Source: Callaeas wilsoni
Taxonomy: Eukaryota > Chordata > Aves > Passeriformes > Callaeidae
Assembly: GCA_013398955.1 (NCBI GenBank)
Contig: VWPU01014885.1
Coordinates: 1 to 64,000 of the forward strand
Reading direction: 5' to 3'
Length of the DNA stretch: 64,000 bases
Numbering within the stretch: position 1 is the first letter of the stretch; every line of letters begins with the position of its first letter. The translations under genes and the position numbers were made by a program. This document shows positions 1 to 9,665 of this stretch, in pieces. A model generated the notes under the pieces. The model worked only from the letters and a program-made list of their open reading frames with translations. It had not been told where the DNA came from and did no database searches.

Positions 1-23
1 GCGGGGCGGCGGCGCGGGCGGGC

Positions 24-30
24 TATAAAA
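24..30 (+). promoter_or_regulatory. TATA box of the MTNR1A promoter
   Basis: A perfect TATAAAA sits in GC-rich flanks about 290 bases upstream of the receptor start codon and just downstream of a GC box. By the usual spacing, transcription would start near positions 54-60. This puts the ATG at 48 at or upstream of the cap site and leaves a 5' UTR of about 260 bases. The start site itself is inferred, not seen. Confidence 0.65.
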
Positions 31-105
31 GTGTCCCGCCGCGGCACATGCACACTTCGGGGAAACTTCCTGCCTGGAGTGGCAGCGGTGGCCGCTGCCG
101 CCGCC

Positions 106-213
106 ATGGGAGGTGCGCCCGCTCCCGCCAGCCCCGCTCCGCCCGAGGGCGGGCAGCCCCGCGGCGTAGGGCGGCTGCAGCCGCGACCCCCGACCCGGCC
201 TGGCCTGGCCTGA
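106..213 (+). CDS. Upstream ORF (35 codons) in the MTNR1A 5' UTR
   Basis: The ATG at 106 lies in GCCGCCATGG, essentially the optimal Kozak context, while the receptor ATG at 319 has a weaker context (A at -3, A at +4). The ORF encodes a 35-residue Pro/Ala/Gly/Arg-rich peptide with no recognisable domain. It ends at the TGA at 211-213, which is also the first TGA of the TGACC array. It is in the same frame as the receptor (213 nt between the two ATGs) with at least two in-frame TGA stops between them (211 and 226). If the mRNA starts near 55 it should be translated and would reduce initiation at the receptor start. The peptide probably has no function of its own; the act of translating it may be what matters. 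Confidence 0.5.
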   Translation: MGGAPAPASPAPPEGGQPRGVGRLQPRPPTRPGLA

Positions 214-247
214 CCTGACCTGACCTGACCTGCCCCGCCCCGCCCCC
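196..247 (+). repeat. Pentanucleotide array (GGCCT/TGACC/CCCCG) in the 5' UTR
   Basis: A 5-bp periodic tract runs from about 196 to 247. It starts with CCTGG units, passes through four exact TGACC units at 211-230, and ends in CCCCG units that also form GC boxes. On the minus strand the TGACC block reads as overlapping AGGTCA half-sites at 211-216, 216-221, 221-226 and 226-231. The tract lies between the predicted start site and the receptor ATG, so it would be transcribed. Confidence 0.8.
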
Positions 248-318
248 CGCCGGAGGCAGCGCTGGCGAGCGCGCCCGCTCCGCCCGTACCCGGTTGTGCC
301 GTGGAAGGCGGCGGCAGG

Positions 319-511
319 ATGAGAGTGAACGAGAGCGAGCTGAACAGCTCCGTCCTCCCGCGGGACCCGCCGGCCGAGGGCGCCCCGCGCCGCCAGCCCT
401 GGGTGACCTCCGCTTTGGCTGCCATCCTCATCTTCACCATCGCGGTGGACCTGCTGGGCAACCTCTTGGTCATCCTCTCCGTCTACCGCAACAAGAAGCT
501 GCGAAACGCGG
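319..511 (+). CDS. MTNR1A: Melatonin receptor 1A, coding exon 1 (residues 1-64 plus first base of codon 65)
   Basis: This exon encodes the extracellular N-terminus, transmembrane helix 1 and the start of intracellular loop 1 of the MT1 receptor, a Gi-coupled GPCR for melatonin. ATG 319 gives MRVNESELNSS and so on, resembling the avian Mel1a N-terminus. The frame stays open upstream to a GTG at 301, but 319 is the first in-frame ATG. Two N-glycosylation sequons are visible (N4-E-S, N9-S-S). Helix 1 runs about residues 30-56 and carries the G-N-xx-V motif at 47-51. The exon ends after NKKLRNA with one base of the Gly65 codon, followed by the donor GTAAGG at 512. An intron at this point in intracellular loop 1 is the conserved gene structure of melatonin receptors. 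It pairs in phase 1 with the acceptor at 52058-52059. Confidence 0.95.
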
Positions 512-3500
512 GTAAGGGGCGGCGGGGAGGCCCGGGGGCGCCGCCCGGGCTGGGGTGGGTGGGGGTCCCGTGGCCCCGGGATGCAGCGCCGTGGCCTCTT
601 CCTCTGCCGGTGAAACTTTCCCCGAGCGCGCAACTCCGGGGCTGGGCTCTTTGCCTCCATCCCCAGCTGGCGGTTATAGGCTGTGACAGATGCCAAGAGC
701 TCCGTCTTTCCTGCCGAGTCGGTAATCGAGCGGGAAAGGGTATTTTTAGCTCCCGCCACTGAATCCTGGTGTTATTTTTAGCTCTCGGCAGTTCCCACCT
801 AGCAAAAGAGAATGGCAAGTAAGTCGTATTTAAGAACGAAATTTAGACACGGTACCGGGGATGCTGCCTTGGCATACAGTGTGTGTCTGTGCATGCTGGA
901 TGCTATTCTTCTGATTGATTTTCTTTGAGTTACAGAAATGTCTCCAGTAACAAATTCTATGGTTGGAGCTTCAAATCAAGCGAATACGAAGTTATAAACA
1001 TTGCAGGATTCAGACAATTCCCTCTCCCCACCTTTGTTCGCCTCCTACTTGCTGTCTAGGTCTTTGGGGAATGGAAAACATCTAACAGAAAACAGCTTTA
1101 GGCACTTTTTAAAAAAATAAATCTCTAATTTTGACAGGATAGAATCTGTGCTGGTCTACTGAGTAAATCCCTCTTAGTTCATGGATTATTGGTCAGACAG
1201 GCAGGAACTTCTTCAGATTCATTCTGCTTTATCATGTCAGACCAGCTGCTGTGCACGTGTACCAAATCTGTGCACTCCAAACCCTATGCATCTTTCATTG
1301 AAAAAAATATAGGAGCATGTGAAGAGAGCTGTACTGGTAATGAAAGCAGAATTTCACTCCATGACAACTGAGAAGCTGCTTTTATTTTTTTCACAACTAG
1401 GCTGTCCAGGTCTTCATTACTACTGCACTAAGTTCATTAGTTAGTGGTTTAAAATTCATCTGAGGGGGAACTTGAGCCTGGGCTTTGCTCTGAGCTAGCC
1501 TAAGAAAGGTGTCTAGTATTGGACTCTGGCAAACAGTGGCATGCTTATCTTTCTAAGGTTAATTCAGGTAATTCAAGTGGATAGTCTGCTTCAGTTTCAT
1601 TCAGCCATAGTGGAATGCCACACACAAGATCAAAATGAAGAGTAACAGATTTTAGCTTTTTCCTCCCTATGATTGCCACTGATGTAAATTCTAAAAGCTG
1701 TATTCCTGCTTTCATTGGCAGAAATTTCATTCACTGGAGCTGGCAGGGTAACACGTGCAATAGCATGGAATTGAGAGGAGACTCCAGCTCCAGAAGTCCA
1801 AGTGAGCACTTGACTACTGTTGTTCCCTGGAAGACTGTTAGATGGAGGGAGAAAGGGTTGAGACAGGCATGTTACTTGGGTTACTCTAGGGGAATGGGCG
1901 ATGTTCTCCTCCTACTTAATTAATAAATCTATACTTTAGCATTTCTGTGGGGAGTTTGCAGTATGGACAAGTCTGGTAAAGTCTGAAATAAACATGATGT
2001 CTGTTTTGTGGAGACATAACTGAAACCTTGGGCTCTGTGTGCATACTCTGTGCTGTAGATATCATGTGATCCCTCCTGAATCTTAACATGTGCTCACTTG
2101 CTCACTCTTACTGCATTTCTTGTTCTTGCCTTTTCTGTCATAGTGACTGTTAAGAGCTGCAATAAACTGGCAAGAGCTAGGAGAATAGAGCATTCTTCTG
2201 AACATAAATTGCTTGAGACTGGAACATGAACTAGATACTGATTGACCCTCTGAAACTAAAGATTAATTAAAACAAGTAGATACTTGGTACAAGATGGTAA
2301 ATAGTTTATAGTCTTGATTTAGGAAAAAAATAGGAGCAAGATTTTCAAGTTCTTAAATTTGTTTTGTTTTTTTTTTTTTTCTTTAAAATGTAGGGGGGGT
2401 TAGTACATGGATTAAAGGAAGCTTTGGAAATAACACAAGTTTTATAAAGGTACTCTAAGTGTTCTTGACTAATCCTGCAAAACCCTATGCCTGGGCATAA
2501 CTTGCTTTATATGAGCACCACTATTAAATTGGGCCTTCAATTAGGAAGGGGTTACTCAGTCAAATAAATTTGTAACAGGGAATAAGTATTTAGGAAGTTT
2601 GAAGATTAAAGTCTTCTAAATCTCGTTTATCCTAATTCAGATTATTCGGAAAGAGATTACGTTGAAAATAATCTGATTTATACATACAACTAATTTGTAA
2701 CTTGGTAATGCCAAAGGCAGTAATGACTTTTTACAGAAATGTAATAAGAAAGAAACTTCTACTTTTGCAACAACTTATATTAATTAAGTCTTGCTGGCAC
2801 ATTTATTGAGGAAAAAGGACACAGGATGAAAATTCCACTGGAAAAAGGTCAGGGAGGAACAGAAGATGCCTCCTGAAGAAAATGTATGTCACTGAAGATT
2901 TTCTTCCCTCTTTGCAAGAGAGGACTAACACAAATAAGGAGTATTTAACCCTTTCACAAAAAGGTGGATTTGGTGGGGGAAAACATCTTGCATCTCTGTC
3001 CTACTCTCTATTATATACATATTTATTGGAAGATACTACAAATTGAACCTGTGGACTTATGATTTAAAAAGTGCATTGGGGAGTAGTAGGAAGGCCTAGA
3101 AAAACCTTCTCAACAAGTGGTATAACCTTCCTGACAGTCAGAAGGTTAGTAAAAGACACTGATCAAAGCAGAGAAGTCAGTAACTCAAAGAAGTTTGTCT
3201 CAGCAAGCGAGGAGTGTCTGATACTACAGACTCCTTCATAGGCACAAGCATGGCTTCAGTAGATGCTCTTCTAGACACAGAAGCTGATGATGCAACTGGT
3301 AGGATCCTCTTTTATTTAATGTACTTGACTTGTAATAAGTTTCATAGTTCTGGTCTGTTATTTCTTTTATGGTGGCTTTGTAATCCAAGAGGTGCCTGAC
3401 ACCAATTCAGTCCTGATGGGAACAGCTGCAATTTAAAGCTGACCTACACAAAGACTGAATTTGGTTTATGATATCTGTAATCTTTTAACTTTAAAACAAA

Positions 3501-6500
3501 AGTTCAAGGGAAACATTCAAGGCATAAGGATTCTAGTGACCATATCTTGAGAGCATATTCATGCAGGTTGAACTTAAACTGATGTGCCTTCTTTAATAAC
3601 TAATTTTTAAAAAGAATGAGAACAGATCTCTTTAAAAAGAAGTTTTGTGTAAATCCTTGTCTCATTTACCATTACTAATATTCATAGATCAGAAATAAGG
3701 TCATTCAACAGATCCACCCTGGGAAGATGCAATGACTAGCCTTAGGGAAGGTGTATTAAAAAACTTTGGTACTTTTAGCAACAAGTGGAATTTTCACTTG
3801 AAACAGTCAACATCAAATTAGAGCATCTCAGAAAACCAAGGAGATCGTTTAAGCAATTTATGTAATACTCCACACAAATTTGGTGACTGCTGGTATCCTT
3901 ATGCCTTTGTTGTTACCCACACCAAGAAAAACAATGCATCAAGAACAAGGCGAGGGAGCAGTTCTAAGTCTTTGACTATGGAGATTAGTTTCCTGGTAGT
4001 GACTTAAAAATGTCAGCACACACCTGTTCTTTTGGTGACAGGTGGGCTTGGGTACACAGTGATTGCAGGACTGGACCATTCTTAAGGTCAATGAAGAAAG
4101 TTTTCTTGAATGGTATTACACCTCTTGCTCTTCTTTCTGTTCCTTTTGAAACTGTTCTCTTGGCCTGGCGAGTTGCTTTTTTCTGGGTGCTTCGTGTGCT
4201 GAGGTCCAAAGGTTCCCCGACTACCCCCTCCAACAGAGTCCTGTGTGGGAAGGGAGCCTCCAGCAGGCAAGAAGGGAAGCCCAGCAGTCTCAGCCTCACT
4301 CCTGTGTGCCTGTCCTGTCTGCTAACACCTGACATGGGTTGGGATAATCCAGGGACTGGTGCCCAGCTGGTAACCAGCACCTACCAAATCAGGGCAGAAA
4401 GCTGCATTCACCCACTTCTCACCCATCTCTTTTCTGTGCTAGGTGTACTTGGGTTTTTGTACTTTTTTCTAGCTTTCCATGTCCTTAGCCCAAATGTTTT
4501 GTTGCTGAAACTTTGTTACTAATGAAGAAGGCGTAGAGGAAGCGTGACAGTGCTGAGGCCCTAGGGCTCTGAGCAGCAAGATAGGGTTAACTTCACTAGG
4601 ACTGCACACGTGCTTAAACTTACCTATGTGTGATAACTACTTCTCTGAACGAGATGGCAGTGAAAAAGGGAAAAAACCCCAATGTTCATATGCTCAATCT
4701 GCCTCACCAGCTTTAGCTCCCAATAGTTCTGTGAATACAGCTCTGTGAGTGCTCAAAAGAATATAATGAACTCAAGGGTAATCTCTCTAAAATCTCTTGA
4801 GATCAGTGAAGTCACTTTTGAAAGAACTAAGTAACACACTACTTCTGATTTTTTTTTTTTTCCATTCTTTGGTAAATAGTACAGCCATTTCAGAATTAGG
4901 GATGGGAATCTATCAGTAAAAACTTAATTTTGGAGGCTTTTCAAACTGGTCCTGGGTTTTGATTTAAGCAGTGTAAGAATCTAGCTGAAGAGTGCTCCTC
5001 TCTTAATGCATTTTCTAGAATAAAAAATTTAAAAATAAGGATGGAGCTATCTTTTGATATTCAGATTGGAGATATCATCAGCCTTTTCAGAAAAATATTG
5101 TTCTTGATGATGTTTTGTTTTTTAGTTTTAAAATTATAATGTAAATGCTCTAGTAAAAACTGTTTAATCTAATAAATGAAACTCTTGTTGTGAATTGAGA
5201 CTAATGAAATCATTCTTTTTGTCACAGGTGAACCTTGGACTTCATTTGGTGCCCTGAGAGACTATGGGTAGCCTGAAAAATACTTGACTCAAGGAAGAGA
5301 ACTTAGAAGATCAAGTTATAGCACAAATTCAGGGTTCTGATAAAAACTGAGATGTTGATGGCAATGAACATTATTTCAGAAATTAATAACTTCCAGTATT
5401 AAAAATGGTAAGCTGTCTGGGAGAAGGGAAAATGTCTAGAGGAGATGCTGAACTTTGCCAATTGTTGAACAGAACTGAGCATAAAAATACGGTTTCAATA
5501 AAAGTGTTCCTCAGCCTGGTTTTGATTGTATACTTTACTGAATCAAAGGTTTGCTTCAAAGACTTGTTTAAATGGTGTTGTGCTGTTAGTGACCAAAGGT
5601 AGAGGTGAGTATTTCAAGTAATTAATAATTTATTCTTACTAATGTATCTGTCAAGCTCAGCTATTTATTCTTTTTGCAAGATTCTGCATTTCAAAGTTTT
5701 TAGAGACATTGCCTTTTCTACATAGCTGCTGCCAGTGGGCAGTGGTATTTATATGCTCTACTTTTTACTGTCTCTTTTAGGTTATTTTTTGAGGAGTTTT
5801 TCCTTTTCTTATAAAGGTTTTTTTCATCTTTAATTTTTTCATTAGCAATTTCCTATTTCCTTCTACTCTTATCTCTTTTCTATTTCTTTTCATGCTATCT
5901 ACTTTTGTGTTGTAACATAGATACTTCATGTCTTTCCAGCATTCAGACATCGTCAGCAAGTCTAGGTTAGTGACAGAAAATGCTACCAAGAGTAGGCATC
6001 CAGTGCTGGTGTGACAATGTCCGTTCTGTTTCTCTGGGGAGGTTTGCTTTCCTAGGGCAGTAAAGACTTTGCAGTGTCAATTCAATGCTATGCATCGTAG
6101 TTTAGTTTTGCAGCGTCAATAAGAACTTGTCCCCCTTGCTGTTGGCAGTTTTTCTTCTAGTCACATCTGTGTGCTGCCTTAACTTCCACATTTCCACTCC
6201 TGAGAAACAATTACCGACCACTGTTTCAGGAGGACTGGTGTTACTAAGAACTCTTCAGGATAACAGAACACAAATTGTTAATGAAGCAGACAGCATTTGC
6301 TTATTGAATGAACGAATAAATGTGTTTAATGTGTGTGCTTAAGTAGTGCTTGGGACTATAATACAAATGCTACTATTAAACAAGTGTTCTTTCCAAATCT
6401 AGCCCTCCTGAAGTCACAGGTGGATGGGTGGGATAATCAAGGTTTCTACCTTAAATAACAGAATAAAGGTCTGATTAACTTCTTAGTTAAGAATGGATAA

Positions 6501-8459
6501 AATATGCAAATTAACTTCACCAGTGCCCTTAAATTCAGATGACAGGCCTGCTGCAAACTTCTTAATTTTTTCTTTTTTCAAGTAGAGCAGCAATGGAAAG
6601 TAATCAGCAGGGCTATATACAGCATTTAGATAATGACTTCTGTAGCTTCTAAGTAGCTTTGTGGTAATAACTGACCAGTATGTGTAAAAACTTTCCTGTT
6701 CTATAGTGGTTTTTTTAATAAGGAGGCAAACTTCTTCCCTTCCTTGAAGAAACACCTAACACCAGGAGTAAAATTTTTCAGCTCATTCTTTTCATTTTAT
6801 AAACTTCCTAATACAGTACCAGGTTGTATAGTCAGATATGCTTTTTGAAGAATAGGTATTTGACTACTGGCCTTCATAAAAATTCTTGTCTTGATTATGT
6901 CAGAGAATCTAATGCTTGAGTTGGGGACTTAGATTTGGTCGTTTGGGTTTTGGGCAGGGCGGTGGGTCGGGTTTTCTGGATGGTGGAGGACTCATCTTTT
7001 CCATTGCTAGAATTCCAAAAAAGTCCTTCAATGCTTGATTTGGACTCTCTACCCTATCCCAAGAACCCCTGTTCTCGAAAATGAGAGAAAATAGAAGCAG
7101 CCGATTTTAAACACTTATATGCGTGACCAAGCACTGAAATTCTCTAGTCAAATACAGACTAAGCAGCTGGAAGCGTTTATGGATGGTTTCAGATGAATTA
7201 TATTTTTCAATTAACATCTTTAAACTGACTATTCAGCTACCTTTGTTGTGTAAGTTGGACTGGGTATGTACTGTTTTCATTTAGGCCTACAGAAACCCCA
7301 TTCAGTGTGGTTTGTGCATGATATTCTAAATGCGGTGCTGAAATACAAGGTCTATTTATATCCTATCACCTTGGGATTGTTTATTTGTTTGTTTGGGGCG
7401 GTCTTTTTGGCTGCAGATGCAAGGTTAGGAAAACTAATTTGTCTTAAGGGAGAGGTTACCAAGCAGAGGTAGTTTGCCCCTGTGCCGACAGAGGTCAGCT
7501 CCATGCTTGGTATTGAAGTTAATCAGTAAAGTGACTTCTTTTGTAGTCAGCTGTTTCATCTGCACCAATATAAGCCTATTGAGGTTCTGATGCAGCTGCC
7601 AGAACTTCATTTAGCCAGACAAGGTGGCCACCTCTGTAGAGATGAACCAAAGTGGTGAATGGGCACGAGTCCAGGGATCAGCTTTGAAAATTGGTATCCA
7701 GTCACACCATGCAGAAGTTTCACCAGATCTTTACATTCTGGAAAAAAAATCATGAATATTCCTTTTCCCTTGTCATGACTACAGGTTTCATTTCATGTTT
7801 CTGTTTTCCGGAATGACTGATGAACAGTTTTCTACTCCTTAGTCTAACTTGATTTTTTTAAGGACACATTCATCTCCCTGCCTGTATTTAGGAGACAAGT
7901 GTTTTCATTTTCACAGGTAAAAGAGTCCAATACAGTTAGTGTGTGACATTTTTGTTAGGAATAATTTGAAAATACAGGATTTACATATTATGAAGAATTT
8001 GCATAAGTGCAAATGAATCATTTACTTAGTTGCATTTTTGTTTCATTTTGGATGAAGAATTAATGGTCTCTAAATAAAAAAGCTTCTGTATTTTACACTA
8101 ATATGCTCTGTCTTAACTATAGTAATTATTTACATTAAAGATGTCTCCACATTATCTCTTGACATTGTAATGCTGAGGTCTGCCTTCTGTAATTTGAGTA
8201 TTGCAATGTGCCACAACTAATGTACAGGTTCACATAATTTTAATCTACTTTTTAAAACCTAGGTTCTTCCTCACATTCCCATTTTTCCATGTTATATCTC
8301 TGAAACCTTCCCTGAATCTCTGTCACTGAATTAATTCTCACTTAGAACAGAGGATTGAATGGGACCTTTTCAATCATCATATACAACTTTCAGATGTTGT
8401 AGGTGTTCATAGAAATCCTTTTGGAATCACCTATTTCCTTACTGCAGCTGAAGAAGAGT
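512..8459. other. Intron 1, segment without recognised genes or repeats
   Basis: The GC-rich tail of the CpG island persists to about 740. After that the sequence is AT-rich with short homopolymer runs (T-rich near 2367-2381 and 4849-4862). The one distinct patch is a GC-elevated block at about 4010-4400, open on both strands, listed separately. I see no known gene or repeat in the remainder. Confidence 0.5.
3985..4522. other. GC-elevated block with overlapping long ORFs, unrecognised
   Basis: Within AT-rich intron, 4010-4400 is clearly richer in G and C. It is open for 170 codons on + (4010-4522) and for 131 codons on - (3985-4380). The + frame ends in a hydrophobic Leu/Phe-rich tail. The - frame is rich in Arg, Lys, Thr and Pro. 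I recognise neither. It could be an old repeat or retrocopy fragment; a functional gene is unlikely because no start context or splice structure stands out. Confidence 0.25.
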
Positions 8460-8640
8460 GTTGATACACTGGAAGGTGGCTCAGTGAGGTTGTGGATGCT
8501 GCATTCCTTGAAGTGTTCAAGGCCAGGCTGGATGATGCTTTGAGCAACCTGGTGTGGGAAGTGTCCCTGCCCATAGCAGGGGGTTGGAACTAGATGTTCC
8601 TTAAAGTCACTTCCAACCCAACCTTTTCTATGATTCTCAT
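8460..8640 (+). repeat. CR1 LINE 3'-terminal fragment
   Basis: The stretch carries the conserved CR1 tail: a segment around GTGTTCAAGG and AGGCTGGATGATG, then TTGGAACTAGATG, CACTTCCAACCCAACC, and a terminal TATGATTCT. That order is the 3' UTR order of avian CR1 elements. Orientation is sense to MTNR1A. Only the last ~180 bases are present, as expected for 5'-truncated CR1 copies. Confidence 0.85.
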
Positions 8641-9559
8641 TGCCTAAACATGTTTTCCGTCAGTTTATGTGCTTTTCCTGTTGTACCAATATTACATAAC
8701 ATTACTTATCACCTCTCTATTCCTGTAATGAGAATAAAAGTATCACCTCTTGGCTGTTGTTTTTCTAGTCAAAGAAAGGTTGATATCAAATTCTGTTAGT
8801 CTTTCTACAAAATAACCTTTCCCCTTTGCAAGAGAGCACCACCTCCAGCAGTATGCCCGATCTCCGGAAATAACTTCCCTAAGGTGAAATCTTAGTTTTA
8901 CTGAAATCAATAGCAAATCTTTTACCAAGGTCAGTGCCTGTCTTGCTTCACTTTTTAAGTCTGCAATACTTGCCAGTGAGTAGTAAGGCTGCTATACTGC
9001 TCATAGCCTTAAATCCAAAGTGTGGTAAGCAGAGAAATCTTCAATAACTCTGGAGTTGGAATAGAATTTTTGTTGGATCACTGATAGTGTTGTAAAAAAG
9101 CTGAATACAGGTAAGGGTCATAAGTGCCTGACCTATATATGCTGAGGTGTGTGCGTTATAGGAAGCCACTTACAATTTCATGTATAGTAGGTATGCAAGC
9201 TATTAAGTCTGAAAATTGATGCTTTGAGAGCACACTTGGGAATAAAGAAAACACAAGAGACCACCAGTGATTACTACTGCAGTGCTGTCCTTTGTAGGGT
9301 TACAAATGGGAATTGTTTCTTAGGTCGACAGCAGTTGTACCAGAGTTGTCTGGTCAGATCACACAAATATATTCTTGATATATTTGTCCTCTTCTACTTT
9401 CTAGGAACTCACTGTTCTTTATTACATTCGTTAATCAAAGTAAATTGAAATTTTGCCGCTGTAGCCTCACTGTACAGATGGGTGGTTCTGTTGTGAATTA
9501 TTATGTATGATGTTCCTTTGGAGATTTCTCTGTCCGGCTGTCTGTGACCACTAATTTTC

Positions 9560-9665
9560 CAGTTCTCATTTGTTGTTTTGTTGTTGGTGTTGTTTGTTTG
9601 TTTTGTTTTTTGGTTTTGTTTGGGTTTTTTTCTTGTTTGTCTTTCGTTGGTTTTTTTCCCCCCCT
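9560..9665 (+). repeat. T/G-rich low-complexity tract
   Basis: About 105 bases are built almost only of T and G, in runs such as TTTGTTGTTTTG and TTGTTTGTTTTG, ending in a run of T then C. The minus strand reads as an A/C-rich tract that produces a spurious Lys/Asn/Thr/Gln-rich ORF. It is a simple repeat, possibly an expanded A-rich tail of an old insertion in minus orientation. Confidence 0.75.

Larger units (their letters stand above)
1..560. promoter_or_regulatory. MTNR1A: CpG island spanning promoter, 5' UTR and first coding exon of MTNR1A
   Basis: The first 560 bases are strongly GC-rich and dense in CpG, in sharp contrast to the AT-rich intron that follows. The richness fades after about 560-740. 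The island contains a GC box at the window edge (GGGGCGG, 3-9), the TATA box, the whole 5' UTR and exon 1. It is cut by the left edge, so the upstream promoter is not visible. CpG-island promoters are usual for vertebrate receptor genes; that this one drives MTNR1A is inferred from position. Confidence 0.8.

Noticed and set aside
48..215. ATG at 48 opening another GC-rich frame in the leader
   Set aside because: It lies at or upstream of the start site predicted from the TATA box, so it is probably not in the mRNA. Its context is also weaker than the ATG at 106.
301..762. Longer frame starting at GTG 301 and reading through past 511
   Set aside because: There is no ATG before 319 in this frame before the upstream stop codons, and the frame past 511 is intronic: GTAAGG at 512 is a donor and the receptor continues at 52060.
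483..818. Minus-strand 111-codon ORF across the exon 1/intron boundary
   Set aside because: It is an antisense shadow of GC-rich exon 1 and flanking intron, with no motif and no splice structure.
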